39,541 nt of DNA from Streptococcus parasanguinis (GCF_001074805.1 NZ_JUPI01000081.1:1-39541), one strand, 5' to 3'; positions 1-8,683 are shown, counted from the first letter of the stretch. Numbers and translations: made by a program. Notes: generated from the sequence alone by a model not told the origin.

Positions 1-12
1 GACAACTATATT

Positions 13-41
13 AGTATATCATGACCTGGACTTACTGTCAA
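13..41 (-). promoter_or_regulatory. Strong sigma-A promoter reading out of the left edge
   Basis: On the minus strand there is a perfect -35 TTGACA (36-41), a 17-base spacer and a -10 TATACT (13-18) preceded by TGA, an extended -10. Transcription would run off the left edge, so the gene driven is not visible. It lies downstream of the terminator of the glutamate-cysteine-ligase-like gene, which fits a separate transcription unit. Confidence 0.75.
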
Positions 42-92
42 TACTTTTTCTCAAAAAATTTTACTTTTTTGAAAGTTTTCTTGAAGGTGTGA

Positions 93-119
93 AGAAAAGC
101 CTGTAATACAGGCTTTTCT
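93..119 (-). terminator. Rho-independent terminator of the ligase-like gene
   Basis: A perfect 12-base-pair stem with an AAT loop (93-104 pairs with 108-119) sits directly after the stop codon of the minus-strand gene at 121. The tail contains only a short T run inside the 3' arm, so termination may be moderate. Confidence 0.7.
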
Positions 120-120
120 A

Positions 121-1392
121 TCAATTCAGTTCTTTGTTGATAATTAGAAATGTTTCTTCCCCGTAGCCTCTTTTGATCAATCCTGCTCTGGCTATGTCTA
201 TTAGATCTTTTGAAAAGGATTGGATAGTTTCTTCTTCCTTTTCGCTTAGAATTTTCTTTGAATATTTCTTTCTAAGTTTTCTATAGTCCTGTTTTTCATT
301 TTTGAGAAATGAACAATGTTCTAAATAGTTTTCCAAGTTTTCTAACTGTACAAATAGGCCAAGTTCAAAAGCTATCGGTGCAAAGGTTGTTTCTAATGGT
401 TGAGTACAAACACTTCTAAATTCTACTGTCCCACGGGCAGTGAGATCCTGAAATTGGTAACTTCGATGTTGTTTTAGGTCTTCTTTTACAGGTCTAATGA
501 TTTTTTCATTACCATCAGCCGTATAGGCTGTAATTTCTTTTTGATCTAGATAGTCTTTTACTCGAATAGGTTTAAAATAATAGGATTGATCGTCTCTAGT
601 TGCAGTAAAAATAGCTGTGCTAGCAAGATTATTAAAAAACTCTTCTTCGCTTTGGTAGTCCTTAGGATAAACACCTACATTCTCCTTATAATAACCATGT
701 AAGGATTCTTCCCAAAAAATATCTCTCGTAATCTTTGTATCCCAAGCCTCTGCTGAAAATTCTGAGTTTGAGAATAAGTATGCTTTGGCTGCTTCAATTT
801 TATTAAATGCATTAATGACTCGTATATAGTTATCACGGCGTACATCCAATTGAAGTTGGTTCCCGCATATAAAAGCTCCGTATGAAGGATAGGGGTGTGT
901 TTTCATCCCTGTGCCATTCATTGCTAGGAAAGCCATTAACATCTTGTATCGTTCAATTTTTACTGGGCTATTATCATTTTTTTGCCACTGTGGATGGATC
1001 CCATGCCCTTGAATTTCGTGGTGGTCTTCTTGCAAAATCGGTTGAATGATCTTTAAATAGGCTTCAAAGCGTTCTGCCACCTCATCTATAGAATGAGCCT
1101 TTTCAAATGCAAATTCAATCGTATTGTAACTTAGCTCGAATAGAATACGATCTTTGGAAGGGCAGTGAACCAATTGAATTGGATTTTGATCGTCATCCAT
1201 TTTTTCGACTTCAAAATCTAATGAGTTTGCTAAGGTTCTAAAAAGATTTTTCGTCACCTCTATATTGGTTTTATTTCCATTTATTTCTACAATCGGAAAC
1301 TCTAATTCAACTCCGACAAAGAGCTCTGAATCCTCTTTCATATTACTGAGGTACTTCTCTTTTAGTAATTTAATTGCTTGTTGTTTTGTCAT
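121..1392 (-). CDS. Glutamate-cysteine ligase-like protein (GCS2 superfamily)
   Basis: This 423-residue protein resembles gamma-glutamylcysteine synthetases, which join glutamate and cysteine using ATP as the first step of glutathione synthesis. Visible marks are GVELEFP (27-33, acidic metal/glutamate-site type) and GHGIHPQW (129-136) followed by a conserved ERYKMLMAFL stretch typical of the plant/bacterial ligase fold. No glutathione synthetase is nearby, so the product could be gamma-glutamylcysteine itself, or the enzyme could ligate another amine. Start ATG has AAAGGA just upstream. The gene stands alone between its own -10 (1428-1433) and a terminator. By eye it is more AT-rich than the ribosomal genes, hinting at a different history. 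Family assignment is fairly firm; exact substrate is not. Confidence 0.65.
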   Translation of the reverse strand: MTKQQAIKLLKEKYLSNMKEDSELFVGVELEFPIVEINGNKTNIEVTKNLFRTLANSLDFEVEKMDDDQNPIQLVHCPSKDRILFELSYNTIEFAFEKAHSIDEVAERFEAYLKIIQPILQEDHHEIQGHGIHPQWQKNDNSPVKIERYKMLMAFLAMNGTGMKTHPYPSYGAFICGNQLQLDVRRDNYIRVINAFNKIEAAKAYLFSNSEFSAEAWDTKITRDIFWEESLHGYYKENVGVYPKDYQSEEEFFNNLASTAIFTATRDDQSYYFKPIRVKDYLDQKEITAYTADGNEKIIRPVKEDLKQHRSYQFQDLTARGTVEFRSVCTQPLETTFAPIAFELGLFVQLENLENYLEHCSFLKNEKQDYRKLRKKYSKKILSEKEEETIQSFSKDLIDIARAGLIKRGYGEETFLIINKELN

Positions 1393-1427
1393 TGAATCCT
1401 TTTTCTTCTATTGGAGATATGGGTTCC

Positions 1428-1433
1428 ATTATA
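1428..1433 (-). promoter_or_regulatory. Promoter -10 of the ligase-like gene
   Basis: A TATAAT preceded by TGA (extended -10) lies about 35 bases before the start codon at 1392. No convincing -35 is seen 16-18 bases upstream, so the extended -10 probably carries recognition. Confidence 0.55.
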
Positions 1434-1461
1434 TCATTTTTTGCTATTCTCGACTACTTAT

Positions 1462-1526
1462 GAAAAGCAAGACAAAACGCCTGCTTACGAAATTGTTTTA
1501 AGTTAAAGCAATTTCGTAAACAAGCG
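1462..1526 (-). terminator. Terminator of the S10-spc-alpha superoperon
   Basis: On the minus strand an 18-base stem (1509-1526 with 1478-1495, two mismatches) and a 13-base loop is followed by a T-rich tail (about 1462-1477). It is the only terminator-like structure downstream of rplQ, so it probably ends the long ribosomal transcript, about 120 bases after the rplQ stop. Confidence 0.65.
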
Positions 1527-1631
1527 TCTACCATTCATTCAATATGATGAGTGTTCCCGCTGGGGAAAATCCCCAGCGGTAGACCAGAGCTAGACTAAGA
1601 ATAACAGTGTATTCCATCATCATAACACTCA
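1526..1631 (-). other. Nested inverted repeats downstream of rplQ
   Basis: Between the rplQ stop and the terminator lie three nested inverted repeats. The centre is a GC-rich hairpin (1557-1566 with 1570-1579, loop AAA). Around it GTCTACC (1526-1532) faces GGTAGAC (1578-1584), and TGAGTGTT (1548-1555) faces AACACTCA (1624-1631). There is no T tract after the GC hairpin on either strand, so it is not a classical terminator; it may protect or process the 3' end. Confidence 0.5.
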
Positions 1632-1646
1632 ACAAAATTGATGATA

Positions 1647-2033
1647 TTATACCAATTCGATGATAGCCATTGGCGCAGCATCACCACGACGTGGTTCAGT
1701 TTTAAGGATACGAGTATATCCACCATTGCGCTCAGCATAACGAGGTGCTAATTCAGAGAACAATTTTTGAAGTGCAGTTGTTTCTGAGTATTTACCTGTT
1801 TCTTCATCAAAGTTTTGTGATGCAACTTCGTTACGTACGAATGCAGCAGCTTGACGACGTGCATGCAAATCACCACGTTTACCCAAAGTAATCATTTTTT
1901 CAACTGATTTACGGATTTCTTTCGCACGTGCTTCAGTTGTTACAATTGCTTCATTGATGATAAGATCTGTAGTCAAATCGCGAAGCATTGCTTTACGTTG
2001 TGAGCTAGTGCGTCCTAGTTTACGGTAAGCCAT
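1647..2033 (-). CDS. rplQ: 50S ribosomal protein L17
   Basis: The 128-residue product is a full-length bacterial L17, recognised from its [18 protein letters not shown] start and the conserved [16 protein letters not shown] end. L17 binds 23S rRNA near the exit-tunnel side of the large subunit. It is the last gene of the superoperon, 11 bases after rpoA, the usual rpoA-rplQ pairing of bacteria. A good AGGAGG ribosome-binding site precedes the ATG. Confidence 0.98.
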   Translation of the reverse strand: MAYRKLGRTSSQRKAMLRDLTTDLIINEAIVTTEARAKEIRKSVEKMITLGKRGDLHARRQAAAFVRNEVASQNFDEETGKYSETTALQKLFSELAPRYAERNGGYTRILKTEPRRGDAAPMAIIELV

Positions 2034-2044
2034 GTATTCCTCCT

Positions 2045-2983
2045 CTATTTATCGTTTTTTAACCCAAGGCCTAAGTCGGCAAGTTTGATTTTAACTTCTT
2101 CAAGACTCTTACGTCCTAAGTTACGAACTTTCATCATTTCTGCTTCTGATTTTTCAGTCAAATCGTAAACAGTATTGATGCCAGCACGTTTCAAACAGTT
2201 ATATGAACGAACTGAAAGATCTAATTCTTCGATTGTACGTTCTAAAATGCGATCATCAGAAGTTGTATCTACTTCTTTCATAACATCTGTTGCAATAGCA
2301 ATTTCAGTTAAGTTTGTAAATAGATTTAGGTGTTCTGTCAAAATACGGGCAGACAAACCTAAGGCATCTTCTGGAATAATAGTCCCATTTGTCAAAATTT
2401 CAAGGGTTAGCTTGTCAAATCCATCGTTGCTACCAACGCGAGCTGGTTCAACTTGGTAATTGACTTTTGTCACTGGCGTATAGATTGAATCTACAGCAAG
2501 TGTTCCCACTGGTGCATCATCTTTTTTGTTTTGATCAGCTGGAACATAGCCACGTCCACTGTTTACAGTAAGCATCGCTTTCAAAGATGCTCCTTCTCCG
2601 ATCGTAAATAGATAATGATCAGGGTTTACAATTTCGATGTCACTATCCGTAAGAATGTCACCGGCAGTTACTTCTGCTGGTCCTTCTACATCAAGTTCAA
2701 TAATCTTTTCGTCTTGGACGTAAGATTTAACGGCGATTCCTTTAACGTTAAGAATAATTTGCATAACGTCTTCACGGACTCCTGGAACCGTATCAAATTC
2801 GTGGAGTACACCTTCAATATTGATTGAAGTAACAGCCGCACCTGGAAGTGAAGCTAGAAGTACACGACGAAGTGAGTTTCCAAGTGTTGTACCATAGCCA
2901 CGTTCAAGTGGTTCTACGACAAACACGCCATAATCTTTATTTTCATCAATTTTTGTTATATTTGGTTTTTCAAACTCAATCAT
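2045..2983 (-). CDS. rpoA: RNA polymerase subunit alpha
   Basis: This 312-residue protein is full-length bacterial RpoA. The N-terminal domain (about 1-230) dimerises and nucleates beta/beta' assembly; it contains the conserved [15 protein letters not shown]-like segment (here [15 protein letters not shown]). After a linker, the C-terminal domain (about 245-312), with [11 protein letters not shown] and [13 protein letters not shown], binds UP-element DNA and activators. It lies 45 bases after rpsK and 11 before rplQ, so polymerase assembly is coupled to ribosomal protein synthesis and to the internal promoters before infA. Confidence 0.98.
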   Translation of the reverse strand: MIEFEKPNITKIDENKDYGVFVVEPLERGYGTTLGNSLRRVLLASLPGAAVTSINIEGVLHEFDTVPGVREDVMQIILNVKGIAVKSYVQDEKIIELDVEGPAEVTAGDILTDSDIEIVNPDHYLFTIGEGASLKAMLTVNSGRGYVPADQNKKDDAPVGTLAVDSIYTPVTKVNYQVEPARVGSNDGFDKLTLEILTNGTIIPEDALGLSARILTEHLNLFTNLTEIAIATDVMKEVDTTSDDRILERTIEELDLSVRSYNCLKRAGINTVYDLTEKSEAEMMKVRNLGRKSLEEVKIKLADLGLGLKNDK

Positions 2984-3028
2984 TTGCTATACTCCCTCTT
3001 AAACGAAAAGCTGTGTAATTGTTGATGA

Positions 3029-3412
3029 TTATACACGGCGACGTTTTGGAGGACGAGCACCATTGTGTGGTACAGGAGTTACATCGCGGATTGCAGTTAC
3101 TTCAAGACCAGCAGCAGCAAGTGCACGAATAGCAGACTCACGACCTGAACCAGGACCTTTAACAGTTACTTCAACAGATTTAAGTCCGTGTTCTTGCGCA
3201 GCTTTTGCAGCAGCTTCTGATGCCATTTGAGCAGCAAATGGTGTAGATTTACGAGAACCTTTAAATCCAAGTGCACCTGCAGATGACCAAGCGATTGCGT
3301 TACCATGCACATCAGTAATCATAACAATTGTGTTGTTAAATGTAGCGTGAATATGAGCAATACCAGATTCGATATTCTTTTTCACACGACGTTTACGTGT
3401 TGGTTTAGCCAA
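3029..3412 (-). CDS. rpsK: 30S ribosomal protein S11
   Basis: The 127-residue product is S11, a platform protein of the small subunit that contacts 16S rRNA near the mRNA exit. Recognised by [15 protein letters not shown] near the N-terminus and the C-terminal [16 protein letters not shown]. It follows rpsM by 23 bases with an AGGAGG site and is translated from the alpha part of the superoperon. Confidence 0.98.
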   Translation of the reverse strand: MAKPTRKRRVKKNIESGIAHIHATFNNTIVMITDVHGNAIAWSSAGALGFKGSRKSTPFAAQMASEAAAKAAQEHGLKSVEVTVKGPGSGRESAIRALAAAGLEVTAIRDVTPVPHNGARPPKRRRV

Positions 3413-3435
3413 GATTTTTACCTCCTTATTTTATT

Positions 3436-3801
3436 TTATTTTTTCTTACCTGCAATCGCAACAGCTTTACCTTTACGAGTGCGAGCATTGTTTTTAGTGT
3501 TTTGTCCACGAACTGGAAGTCCACGACGGTGACGGATACCACGGTATGAACCGATTTCCATCAAACGTTTGATGTTCAAGTTTACTTCACGACGAAGGTC
3601 ACCTTCAACTTTGATTGCGTCAACTTCACGACGGATAGCATCTTCTTGATCTGGTGTAAGATCACGAACACGAATATCTTCAGAAACACCTGCAGCAGCA
3701 AGGATTTTCTTAGATGTTGGAAGTCCGATACCGTACACATAAGTCAATGAAATTACTACACGTTTGTCATTTGGAATGTCAACTCCAGCAATACGAGCCA
3801 T
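3436..3801 (-). CDS. rpsM: 30S ribosomal protein S13
   Basis: The 121-residue S13 sits in the head of the small subunit, forming bridges to the 50S and touching P-site tRNA with its basic tail. The conserved start [14 protein letters not shown], the helix-turn-helix-like [11 protein letters not shown] and the C-terminal [19 protein letters not shown] are all present. It is 17 bases from rpmJ. Confidence 0.98.
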   Translation of the reverse strand: MARIAGVDIPNDKRVVISLTYVYGIGLPTSKKILAAAGVSEDIRVRDLTPDQEDAIRREVDAIKVEGDLRREVNLNIKRLMEIGSYRGIRHRRGLPVRGQNTKNNARTRKGKAVAIAGKKK

Positions 3802-3818
3802 GTTTTCTCCTTTCTATC

Positions 3819-3935
3819 TTATCCTTGACGTTGTTTGTGTTTTGGATTTGCTGGGCAAATTACCATAACACGACCATTACGACGAATTACTTTACAGTAT
3901 TCGCAAATTGGTTTGACCGATGGTCTTACTTTCAT
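3819..3935 (-). CDS. rpmJ: 50S ribosomal protein L36, zinc-binding form
   Basis: This short gene encodes the 38-residue L36, starting [14 protein letters not shown] and ending PKHKQRQG. The zinc ligands of the C+ type are visible: C11, C14, C27 and H33. L36 packs into domains of 23S rRNA in the large subunit. It sits between infA (23 bases) and rpsM (17 bases), the standard Firmicute order, with a GGAGGG ribosome-binding site. Confidence 0.97.
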
Positions 3936-3958
3936 TTTTATCCCTCCAAGTTTTTCGA

Positions 3959-4177
3959 TTATTTAAAGCGGTATGTGATACGTCCACGTGTCAAATCGTA
4001 CGGACTCATCTCCACTGTAACACGATCTCCCGCTAAAATACGAATATAGTTTTTACGAATTTTACCAGAAACTGTTGCTAAAATCTGATGTCCATTTTCA
4101 AGTTCAACCGTAAACATAGCATTCGGCATTGTATCGACTACTTTGCCTTCTACTTCAATCACATCGTCTTTTGCCAC
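3959..4177 (-). CDS. infA: Translation initiation factor IF-1
   Basis: IF-1 occupies the ribosomal A site during initiation. The protein is 72 residues, the family length, beginning (M)[14 protein letters not shown] and ending [12 protein letters not shown], an OB fold. The true start is a GTG at 4175-4177 with GGAGGT 8 bases upstream; an ATG-started reading frame 14 codons longer (to 4219) lacks that spacing and runs into the upstream hairpin. No map (methionine aminopeptidase) gene lies between adk and infA, unlike in Bacillus. It has its own tandem promoters upstream. Confidence 0.96.
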
Positions 4178-4208
4178 GCAAAAGTACCTCCATAAATTTC
4201 GATTCATT

Positions 4209-4278
4209 CCTCTGAGCACAGAGGTAACAATTATAAGTCAGACTAACTAATTGTAACACTTGTTGTCAAATATTGCAA
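4209..4278 (-). promoter_or_regulatory. Internal tandem promoters before infA (alpha block)
   Basis: Two minus-strand promoters fit here. P1 has -35 TTGCAA (4273-4278), 17 bases, and -10 TACAAT (4250-4255) with TG one base before it. P2 has -35 GTTACA (4252-4257), 16 bases, and -10 TATAAT (4230-4235). Just downstream a perfect 6-base-pair hairpin (4209-4214 with 4219-4224) would fall at or near the 5' end of the RNA. These could supply infA-rpmJ-rpsM-rpsK-rpoA-rplQ independently of the S10 promoter. Confidence 0.65.
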
Positions 4279-4293
4279 GTGACTAAAACGTTT

Positions 4294-4932
4294 TTATTTC
4301 AAATTCTCTAAGACTTTTTGGATATCTTTGAAGACGTCGTTGATGTCTTGATTTCCCTCAATATCATGTACCAATCCTTTTCCACGATAATGAGCAAGAA
4401 TCGGCTCACCTTGAGCAATATTTACATCCAAGCGGCGTTTCACTGTTTCTGGTTTGTCATCTTCACGTTGGTAATAGTCTTCTTCCTTGTAGTCAGCTGG
4501 TGGGTTGAATACTTTATGGTAAGTTTCACCTGTTTCGCGGTGAATAATACGACCACTCAAGCGTTCAAGAAGGCAAGATGGATCCACTTCGATATTGATT
4601 ACTCCCTCAAGCTCCAAACCAAGATCAACCAAGATTTGATCCAAGGCATAAGCTTGTTCGATCGTGCGAGGAAAACCATCCAAAAGGAATCCTTTTTCCT
4701 TAATGTCGTCTTGAGCCAAACGTTCTTTTACAATCCCGTTTGTCACATCATCTGGCACCAATTCACCTTTGTCGATGAATGATTTTGCCAATACACCCAT
4801 TTCAGTTTGGTTAGCCATTGCTGCGCGGAACATATCGCCGGTAGAGATATGCGCTACGTGAAACTCTTCAACGATTTTCACCGCTTGGGTCCCCTTACCT
4901 GCTCCAGGCAATCCCATAATTAAAAGATTCAT
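4294..4932 (-). CDS. adk: Adenylate kinase
   Basis: This 212-residue enzyme interconverts ATP + AMP and 2 ADP in the cytoplasm. The P-loop [10 protein letters not shown] (residues 8-17 region), the AMP-binding HISTGDMFR and DGFPRT, and the LID with [12 protein letters not shown] are present. The LID has none of the four zinc cysteines found in many Gram-positive adenylate kinases. AAGGAGG lies next to the right arm of a long inverted repeat in the secY-adk spacer, so translation or transcription of adk may be separately tuned. Confidence 0.98.
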   Translation of the reverse strand: MNLLIMGLPGAGKGTQAVKIVEEFHVAHISTGDMFRAAMANQTEMGVLAKSFIDKGELVPDDVTNGIVKERLAQDDIKEKGFLLDGFPRTIEQAYALDQILVDLGLELEGVINIEVDPSCLLERLSGRIIHRETGETYHKVFNPPADYKEEDYYQREDDKPETVKRRLDVNIAQGEPILAHYRGKGLVHDIEGNQDINDVFKDIQKVLENLK

Positions 4933-4945
4933 GATGAATCCTCCT

Positions 4946-5025
4946 TATTTTGTTTTTAAATGGAAGCAGGAGCGAATTCCTATTTCCATTTAAAAACAAA
5001 ATAGAAGGCTGACAAAGTCAACCTT
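4946..5025 (-). promoter_or_regulatory. Terminator plus 20-base-pair inverted repeat between secY and adk
   Basis: In the transcript, right after the secY stop, a 9-base-pair hairpin (5017-5025 with 5005-5013, one C/A mispair) runs into a CTATTTTGTTTTT tract: a terminator. That T tract is itself the 5' arm of a perfect 20-base inverted repeat (4984-5003 with 4946-4965), whose 3' arm ends against the adk AAGGAGG. The two structures share bases and could be alternatives. Confidence 0.7.
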
Positions 5026-5028
5026 ATT

Positions 5029-6339
5029 CTATTCTGTTGTTGTGTCCATAAATCCGACATACTTACGTTTTAATAAATAGCCTTCTAATTGTTTCATTCC
5101 TTCAATACCTGTTGAAATAATGATTAACAAACTCGTTCCTCCAAGAGCAACTGCATCTGTCAAACCAAATAAATCTCTGGCTAAGATTGGAATGATGGTA
5201 ATAAAGCCAAGGAATACTGATCCGACGCTTGCTAAACGACGTAGCAAACGAGACATAAACTCTTCTGTTCCCTTACCAGGGCGAACACCTGGGATATAGG
5301 CACCACTCTTTTGAAGGTTTTCTGCTGTTTTTTCAGGATTGATCTGAACAAACGTGTAGAAGAACGTGAAGAGAATGATCAATAAGGCATACATAGCGAC
5401 ACCAGTTGGTGTGTTTGTAGCCAACATGGCTTGGGCTGTTTTCACCCATCCTGCATTGTAACCCATAGCGCTAATTACTTGGAAAATGGCAGCAGGTGCT
5501 GCTGTAATCGAACTAGCGAAGATGACAGGAATAACTCCTGCTGGGTTTACTTTTAAAGGAAGGTAAGAACTTGATGGAGCTCCTTGAGCAATCTTAGTAT
5601 ATTGGATTGGAATCTTGTATTGTGCTTGCTCTACAAAAGTTGTAAAGTAAACAATAACCAAGACAGCGAGGATTAATACCCCAACAAAAATAAGGGAATT
5701 AGTCATTTGACCAGAACGTACGTTCACAAATGCATTTTCATAGATTTCTTTAATCATCTCAGGAATTGATGACACAATTCCCGCAAAGATAATCATTGAA
5801 ACACCATTTCCGTACCCTTTATCTGTGATTTGTTCTCCAAGCCAAGTCACAATCATGGAACCGGTTGTCAGAATTGCACCGATTAACAGATAGGTCTTGG
5901 TATTGGGAGTTGCAACTAATTTTGCCTGAGACAAGGTGTGGAAGGTCGCTGTAATCCCAATGGATTGAACAAAAGCTAGGACCAAAGAAATATAGCGTGT
6001 TGCTTGGTTGAGCTTTCTTCGACCAACTTCTCCTTGTTTGCCCCATTCAACAAACTTAGGTAACAGATCCATTTGCAAAAGTTGCACGACGATCGAAGCT
6101 GTGATGTATGGGCTAACCCCTAATGCGAAAACTGAGAAGTTCCTCATAGCATTCCCAGATACTAAACTGAGCATGTTCAAGAAGGACACATCTTGAAGGT
6201 TATTCAGAATTTTCGCATTTACACCAGGTACTGTAATCGTGGTTCCAATGCGGAAAACAAGAATGATGAAGATGGTAAATAAAATCTTCGACCGAACTTG
6301 TTTTACCTTAAATGCATCTTTTAATAATTTAAAAAACAT
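5029..6339 (-). CDS. secY: Protein translocase subunit SecY
   Basis: SecY forms the protein-conducting channel of the membrane, working with SecE, SecG and SecA. The product is 436 residues, the family length, with the expected ten hydrophobic segments. Recognisable parts are the N-terminal KVRSKILFTIFIILVFRIG, the plug/TM2 region FALGVSPYITASIVVQLLQ and the cytosolic loop RPGKGTEEFMSRLLRR. It is 12 bases after rplO and is followed by a terminator-like hairpin, so it may be the last gene of a shorter S10-spc transcript. Confidence 0.98.
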   Translation of the reverse strand: MFFKLLKDAFKVKQVRSKILFTIFIILVFRIGTTITVPGVNAKILNNLQDVSFLNMLSLVSGNAMRNFSVFALGVSPYITASIVVQLLQMDLLPKFVEWGKQGEVGRRKLNQATRYISLVLAFVQSIGITATFHTLSQAKLVATPNTKTYLLIGAILTTGSMIVTWLGEQITDKGYGNGVSMIIFAGIVSSIPEMIKEIYENAFVNVRSGQMTNSLIFVGVLILAVLVIVYFTTFVEQAQYKIPIQYTKIAQGAPSSSYLPLKVNPAGVIPVIFASSITAAPAAIFQVISAMGYNAGWVKTAQAMLATNTPTGVAMYALLIILFTFFYTFVQINPEKTAENLQKSGAYIPGVRPGKGTEEFMSRLLRRLASVGSVFLGFITIIPILARDLFGLTDAVALGGTSLLIIISTGIEGMKQLEGYLLKRKYVGFMDTTTE

Positions 6340-6351
6340 AGGTCACCTCAC

Positions 6352-6792
6352 TTAGATGACTTCAACTGAACCACCTTTAGCAGTGATAGCTTCTTCAGCT
6401 GATTTAGAGAATTTAGCTGCTTTAACAGTCAACTTCTTAGTCAATTCTCCGTTACCAAGAATTTTGATACCTGATTTTTCAGCTTTTACAATTCCTGATT
6501 CTACAAGTACTACTGGAGTTACTTCAGCACCATCTTCAAAGGCGTTCAATTGATCAAGGTTCACAATAGCATATTCTTTAGCGTTGATGTTTGTAAATCC
6601 ACGTTTTGGAAGACGACGGAACAATGGAGTTTGTCCACCTTCAAAACCAAGACGTACACCGCCACCGCTACGAGCTTTTTGACCTTTTTGGCCACGGCCA
6701 GAAGTTTTACCATTACCAGATGAAGTACCACGACCAACACGGTTGCGGACTTTACGTGAACCTGTAGCAGGTTGTAATTCATGAAGTTTCAT
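6352..6792 (-). CDS. rplO: 50S ribosomal protein L15
   Basis: The 146-residue L15 is an early-assembling 23S rRNA-binding protein. The glycine- and arginine-rich N-terminal extension ([20 protein letters not shown]) and the globular C-terminal half with [17 protein letters not shown] identify it. It precedes secY by 12 bases, and is separated from rpmD by an unusually long 145-base spacer with a hairpin. Confidence 0.98.
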   Translation of the reverse strand: MKLHELQPATGSRKVRNRVGRGTSSGNGKTSGRGQKGQKARSGGGVRLGFEGGQTPLFRRLPKRGFTNINAKEYAIVNLDQLNAFEDGAEVTPVVLVESGIVKAEKSGIKILGNGELTKKLTVKAAKFSKSAEEAITAKGGSVEVI

Positions 6793-6866
6793 TATTTATT
6801 TTCTCCTCTTTTGTAAATTGCTAACGCATGTAATCAGGAAAAGGTGTCCTAACTACAAACTCGCCT

Positions 6867-6910
6867 ATACTTATATTTAGTTCTAGGGGATGAGAACTTC
6901 TCATACCCCT
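6867..6910 (-). other. Structured spacer between rpmD and rplO
   Basis: The 145-base gap carries a hairpin (6886-6909: GGGG and TGAGA paired with TCTCA and CCCC, with one bulge). Next to it is ATACTTATATTTAGTTC (6867-6883, plus strand), nearly the same as a stretch in the rpsH-rplF gap. No T tract follows. Confidence 0.5.
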
Positions 6911-6937
6911 GAAAACTTTGTTTCTATTTTAAATAGA

Positions 6938-7120
6938 TTATTTTACTTCTTCAACTGTTACCAAGTGAGATACAGCAGTGATCATACCACGTACTGCTGG
7001 GTTATCTTCTTTGATAACAGAGCTGTTCAATTTGCCAAGTCCAAGTGCTACAACAGTTTTACGTTGTGACGGGATGCGTCCGATTGGAGACTTAGTCAAA
7101 GTAATTTTAATTTGAGCCAT
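6938..7120 (-). CDS. rpmD: 50S ribosomal protein L30
   Basis: The 60-residue L30 is a small large-subunit protein with the usual [23 protein letters not shown] start and the [16 protein letters not shown] end. It follows rpsE by 14 bases with AAAGGAG upstream of the ATG. Confidence 0.97.
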   Translation of the reverse strand: MAQIKITLTKSPIGRIPSQRKTVVALGLGKLNSSVIKEDNPAVRGMITAVSHLVTVEEVK

Positions 7121-7134
7121 TTGAATCTCCTTTC

Positions 7135-7629
7135 TTAAGCTAAGTCAGAAACTGAAATACCACGAAGGGCAGCAACTTCATCAGCGCGTTTCAATTGTGC
7201 CAAACCGTTAACAGTTGCACGAACGATGTTGATTGGAGTGTTTGATCCAAGTGATTTAGATGTAACATCTGCAATACCTGCCAATTCGACAACGGCACGA
7301 ACTGCACCACCTGCAGCAACCCCAGCCCCTTCGATAGCTGGTTTCAACAATACACGAGCTCCACCAAATACTGATGTTACTTCGTGTGGAATTGTTGTTC
7401 CAACCATAGGAACTTCGATCAAGTTTTTCTTAGCATCTTCAACAGCCTTACGGATTGCTTCTGGAACTTCTTGAGCTTTACCAGTACCAAATCCAACACG
7501 GCCATTACGGTCACCAACAACTACAAGAGCTGCAAAACGAAGACGACGTCCACCTTTAACAACTTTTGTAACACGGTTGATGGCAACTACGCGTTCTTCA
7601 AGTTCAACTGCATTATCTTTAAATGCCAT
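7135..7629 (-). CDS. rpsE: 30S ribosomal protein S5
   Basis: S5 (164 residues) lies at the mRNA entrance and helps decoding accuracy. The N-terminal double-stranded-RNA-binding-like domain contains [18 protein letters not shown] and [14 protein letters not shown]; the C-terminal domain contains the conserved [13 protein letters not shown]. It sits 17 bases after rplR in the spc part of the operon. Confidence 0.98.
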   Translation of the reverse strand: MAFKDNAVELEERVVAINRVTKVVKGGRRLRFAALVVVGDRNGRVGFGTGKAQEVPEAIRKAVEDAKKNLIEVPMVGTTIPHEVTSVFGGARVLLKPAIEGAGVAAGGAVRAVVELAGIADVTSKSLGSNTPINIVRATVNGLAQLKRADEVAALRGISVSDLA

Positions 7630-7646
7630 TTTCTAGTGTCCTCCTA

Positions 7647-8003
7647 TTAGAATTTCAATCCGTTTTCACGAGCTGCATCAGCCAAAGCTTTAACACGTCC
7701 GTGATATAGATATCCACCGCGGTCGAACACCACTTCAGAAATACCTTTAGCAACTGCACGTTCAGCAACAAGTTTGCCGACAACAACGGCTTGTTCAGTT
7801 TTAGTTCCTTTTGAAACTTCTTTGTCAAGAGTTGAAGCGCTTGCGAGCGTTACACCCGCTACGTCATCAATTACTTGAGCGTAGATGCCTGTATTAGAAC
7901 GGAATACGTTCAAACGTGGGCGATCAGCAGTTCCAGAGAGTTTTCCGCGAACGCGACGGTGGCGTTTTTGACGGATTTTGTTTTTATCTGGTTTCGAAAT
8001 CAC
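7647..8003 (-). CDS. rplR: 50S ribosomal protein L18
   Basis: L18 binds 5S rRNA together with L5. The chosen start is a GTG at 8001-8003, giving 118 residues, the streptococcal family length; AAGAGGTG lies 6 bases before it. A GTG three codons upstream is part of the ribosome-binding site and is rejected. The arginine/lysine-rich N-terminus ([16 protein letters not shown]) and the C-terminal [16 protein letters not shown] are typical. Confidence 0.96.
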   Translation of the reverse strand: MISKPDKNKIRQKRHRRVRGKLSGTADRPRLNVFRSNTGIYAQVIDDVAGVTLASASTLDKEVSKGTKTEQAVVVGKLVAERAVAKGISEVVFDRGGYLYHGRVKALADAARENGLKF

Positions 8004-8058
8004 AATTTTCACCTCTTAATTTTAAAATCATGTGCTAAGCACTGAGTTGGTAAGATGA

Positions 8059-8083
8059 AGTTTGGTTGAAAAACAACCAAACT
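8059..8083 (-). other. Hairpin between rplF and rplR
   Basis: A perfect 10-base-pair stem (8059-8068 with 8074-8083) with a five-base loop lies just after the rplF stop in the transcript. No T run follows, so it is more likely an mRNA stability or processing element than a terminator. Confidence 0.55.
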
Positions 8084-8086
8084 ACA

Positions 8087-8623
8087 TTATTTACCTGTTT
8101 TACCTTCTTTACGGCGAACGTATTCACCAACATAACGGATCCCTTTACCTTTGTATGGTTCAGGTGAACGAAGGCTACGTACATAAGCAGCTGTTTGACC
8201 AACTACTTCTTTTGAAATTCCGCTAACAACGATTGTTGTTGGGTTTGGAAGTTCAAAAGTAATTCCTTCTGGAGCTTCAACTTCGTCTGGGTGTGATTTA
8301 CCAACAGCCAAAACAAGTTTTGATCCTTGAAGTTGTGCACGGTATCCAACCCCGCGCATTTCAAGTTCTTTCTTGAATCCTTCTGATACACCAGTAACCA
8401 TGTTGTTCAAAAGGGCACGAGTTGTTCCGTGGATTGTTTTCATTTCTTTTGAATCGTTTGGACGGTGAAGCGTTACTTCAGTACCTTCCACACGGATTTC
8501 AATATCTTTTGAGAACGTACGAGTAAGTTCTCCTTTAGGTCCTTTTACAGTTACAACGTTGTCATTGTTAGTGAGTTCAACACCAGCAGGCAACACGATA
8601 ACTTTATTACCAATACGTGACAT
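8087..8623 (-). CDS. rplF: 50S ribosomal protein L6
   Basis: L6 (178 residues) sits near the factor-binding site and sarcin-ricin loop. Two similar domains are visible, ending with the conserved [25 protein letters not shown]. It starts [15 protein letters not shown], and an AGGAG site precedes the ATG. It is separated from rpsH by a structured 194-base spacer and from rplR by an 83-base spacer with a hairpin. Confidence 0.98.
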   Translation of the reverse strand: MSRIGNKVIVLPAGVELTNNDNVVTVKGPKGELTRTFSKDIEIRVEGTEVTLHRPNDSKEMKTIHGTTRALLNNMVTGVSEGFKKELEMRGVGYRAQLQGSKLVLAVGKSHPDEVEAPEGITFELPNPTTIVVSGISKEVVGQTAAYVRSLRSPEPYKGKGIRYVGEYVRRKEGKTGK

Positions 8624-8683
8624 GTTTTCTATTCTCCTGTTAAATTGTCAGACCTTTGCAGGCCAGTTTTCACGGGGTTTAAG

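Noticed and set aside
1478-1526. A CiaR small RNA or RUP/BOX element after rplQ
   Set aside because: No CiaR direct repeat or TATAAT was found, and the sequence does not match BOX or RUP ends that I know; it is better read as a terminator.
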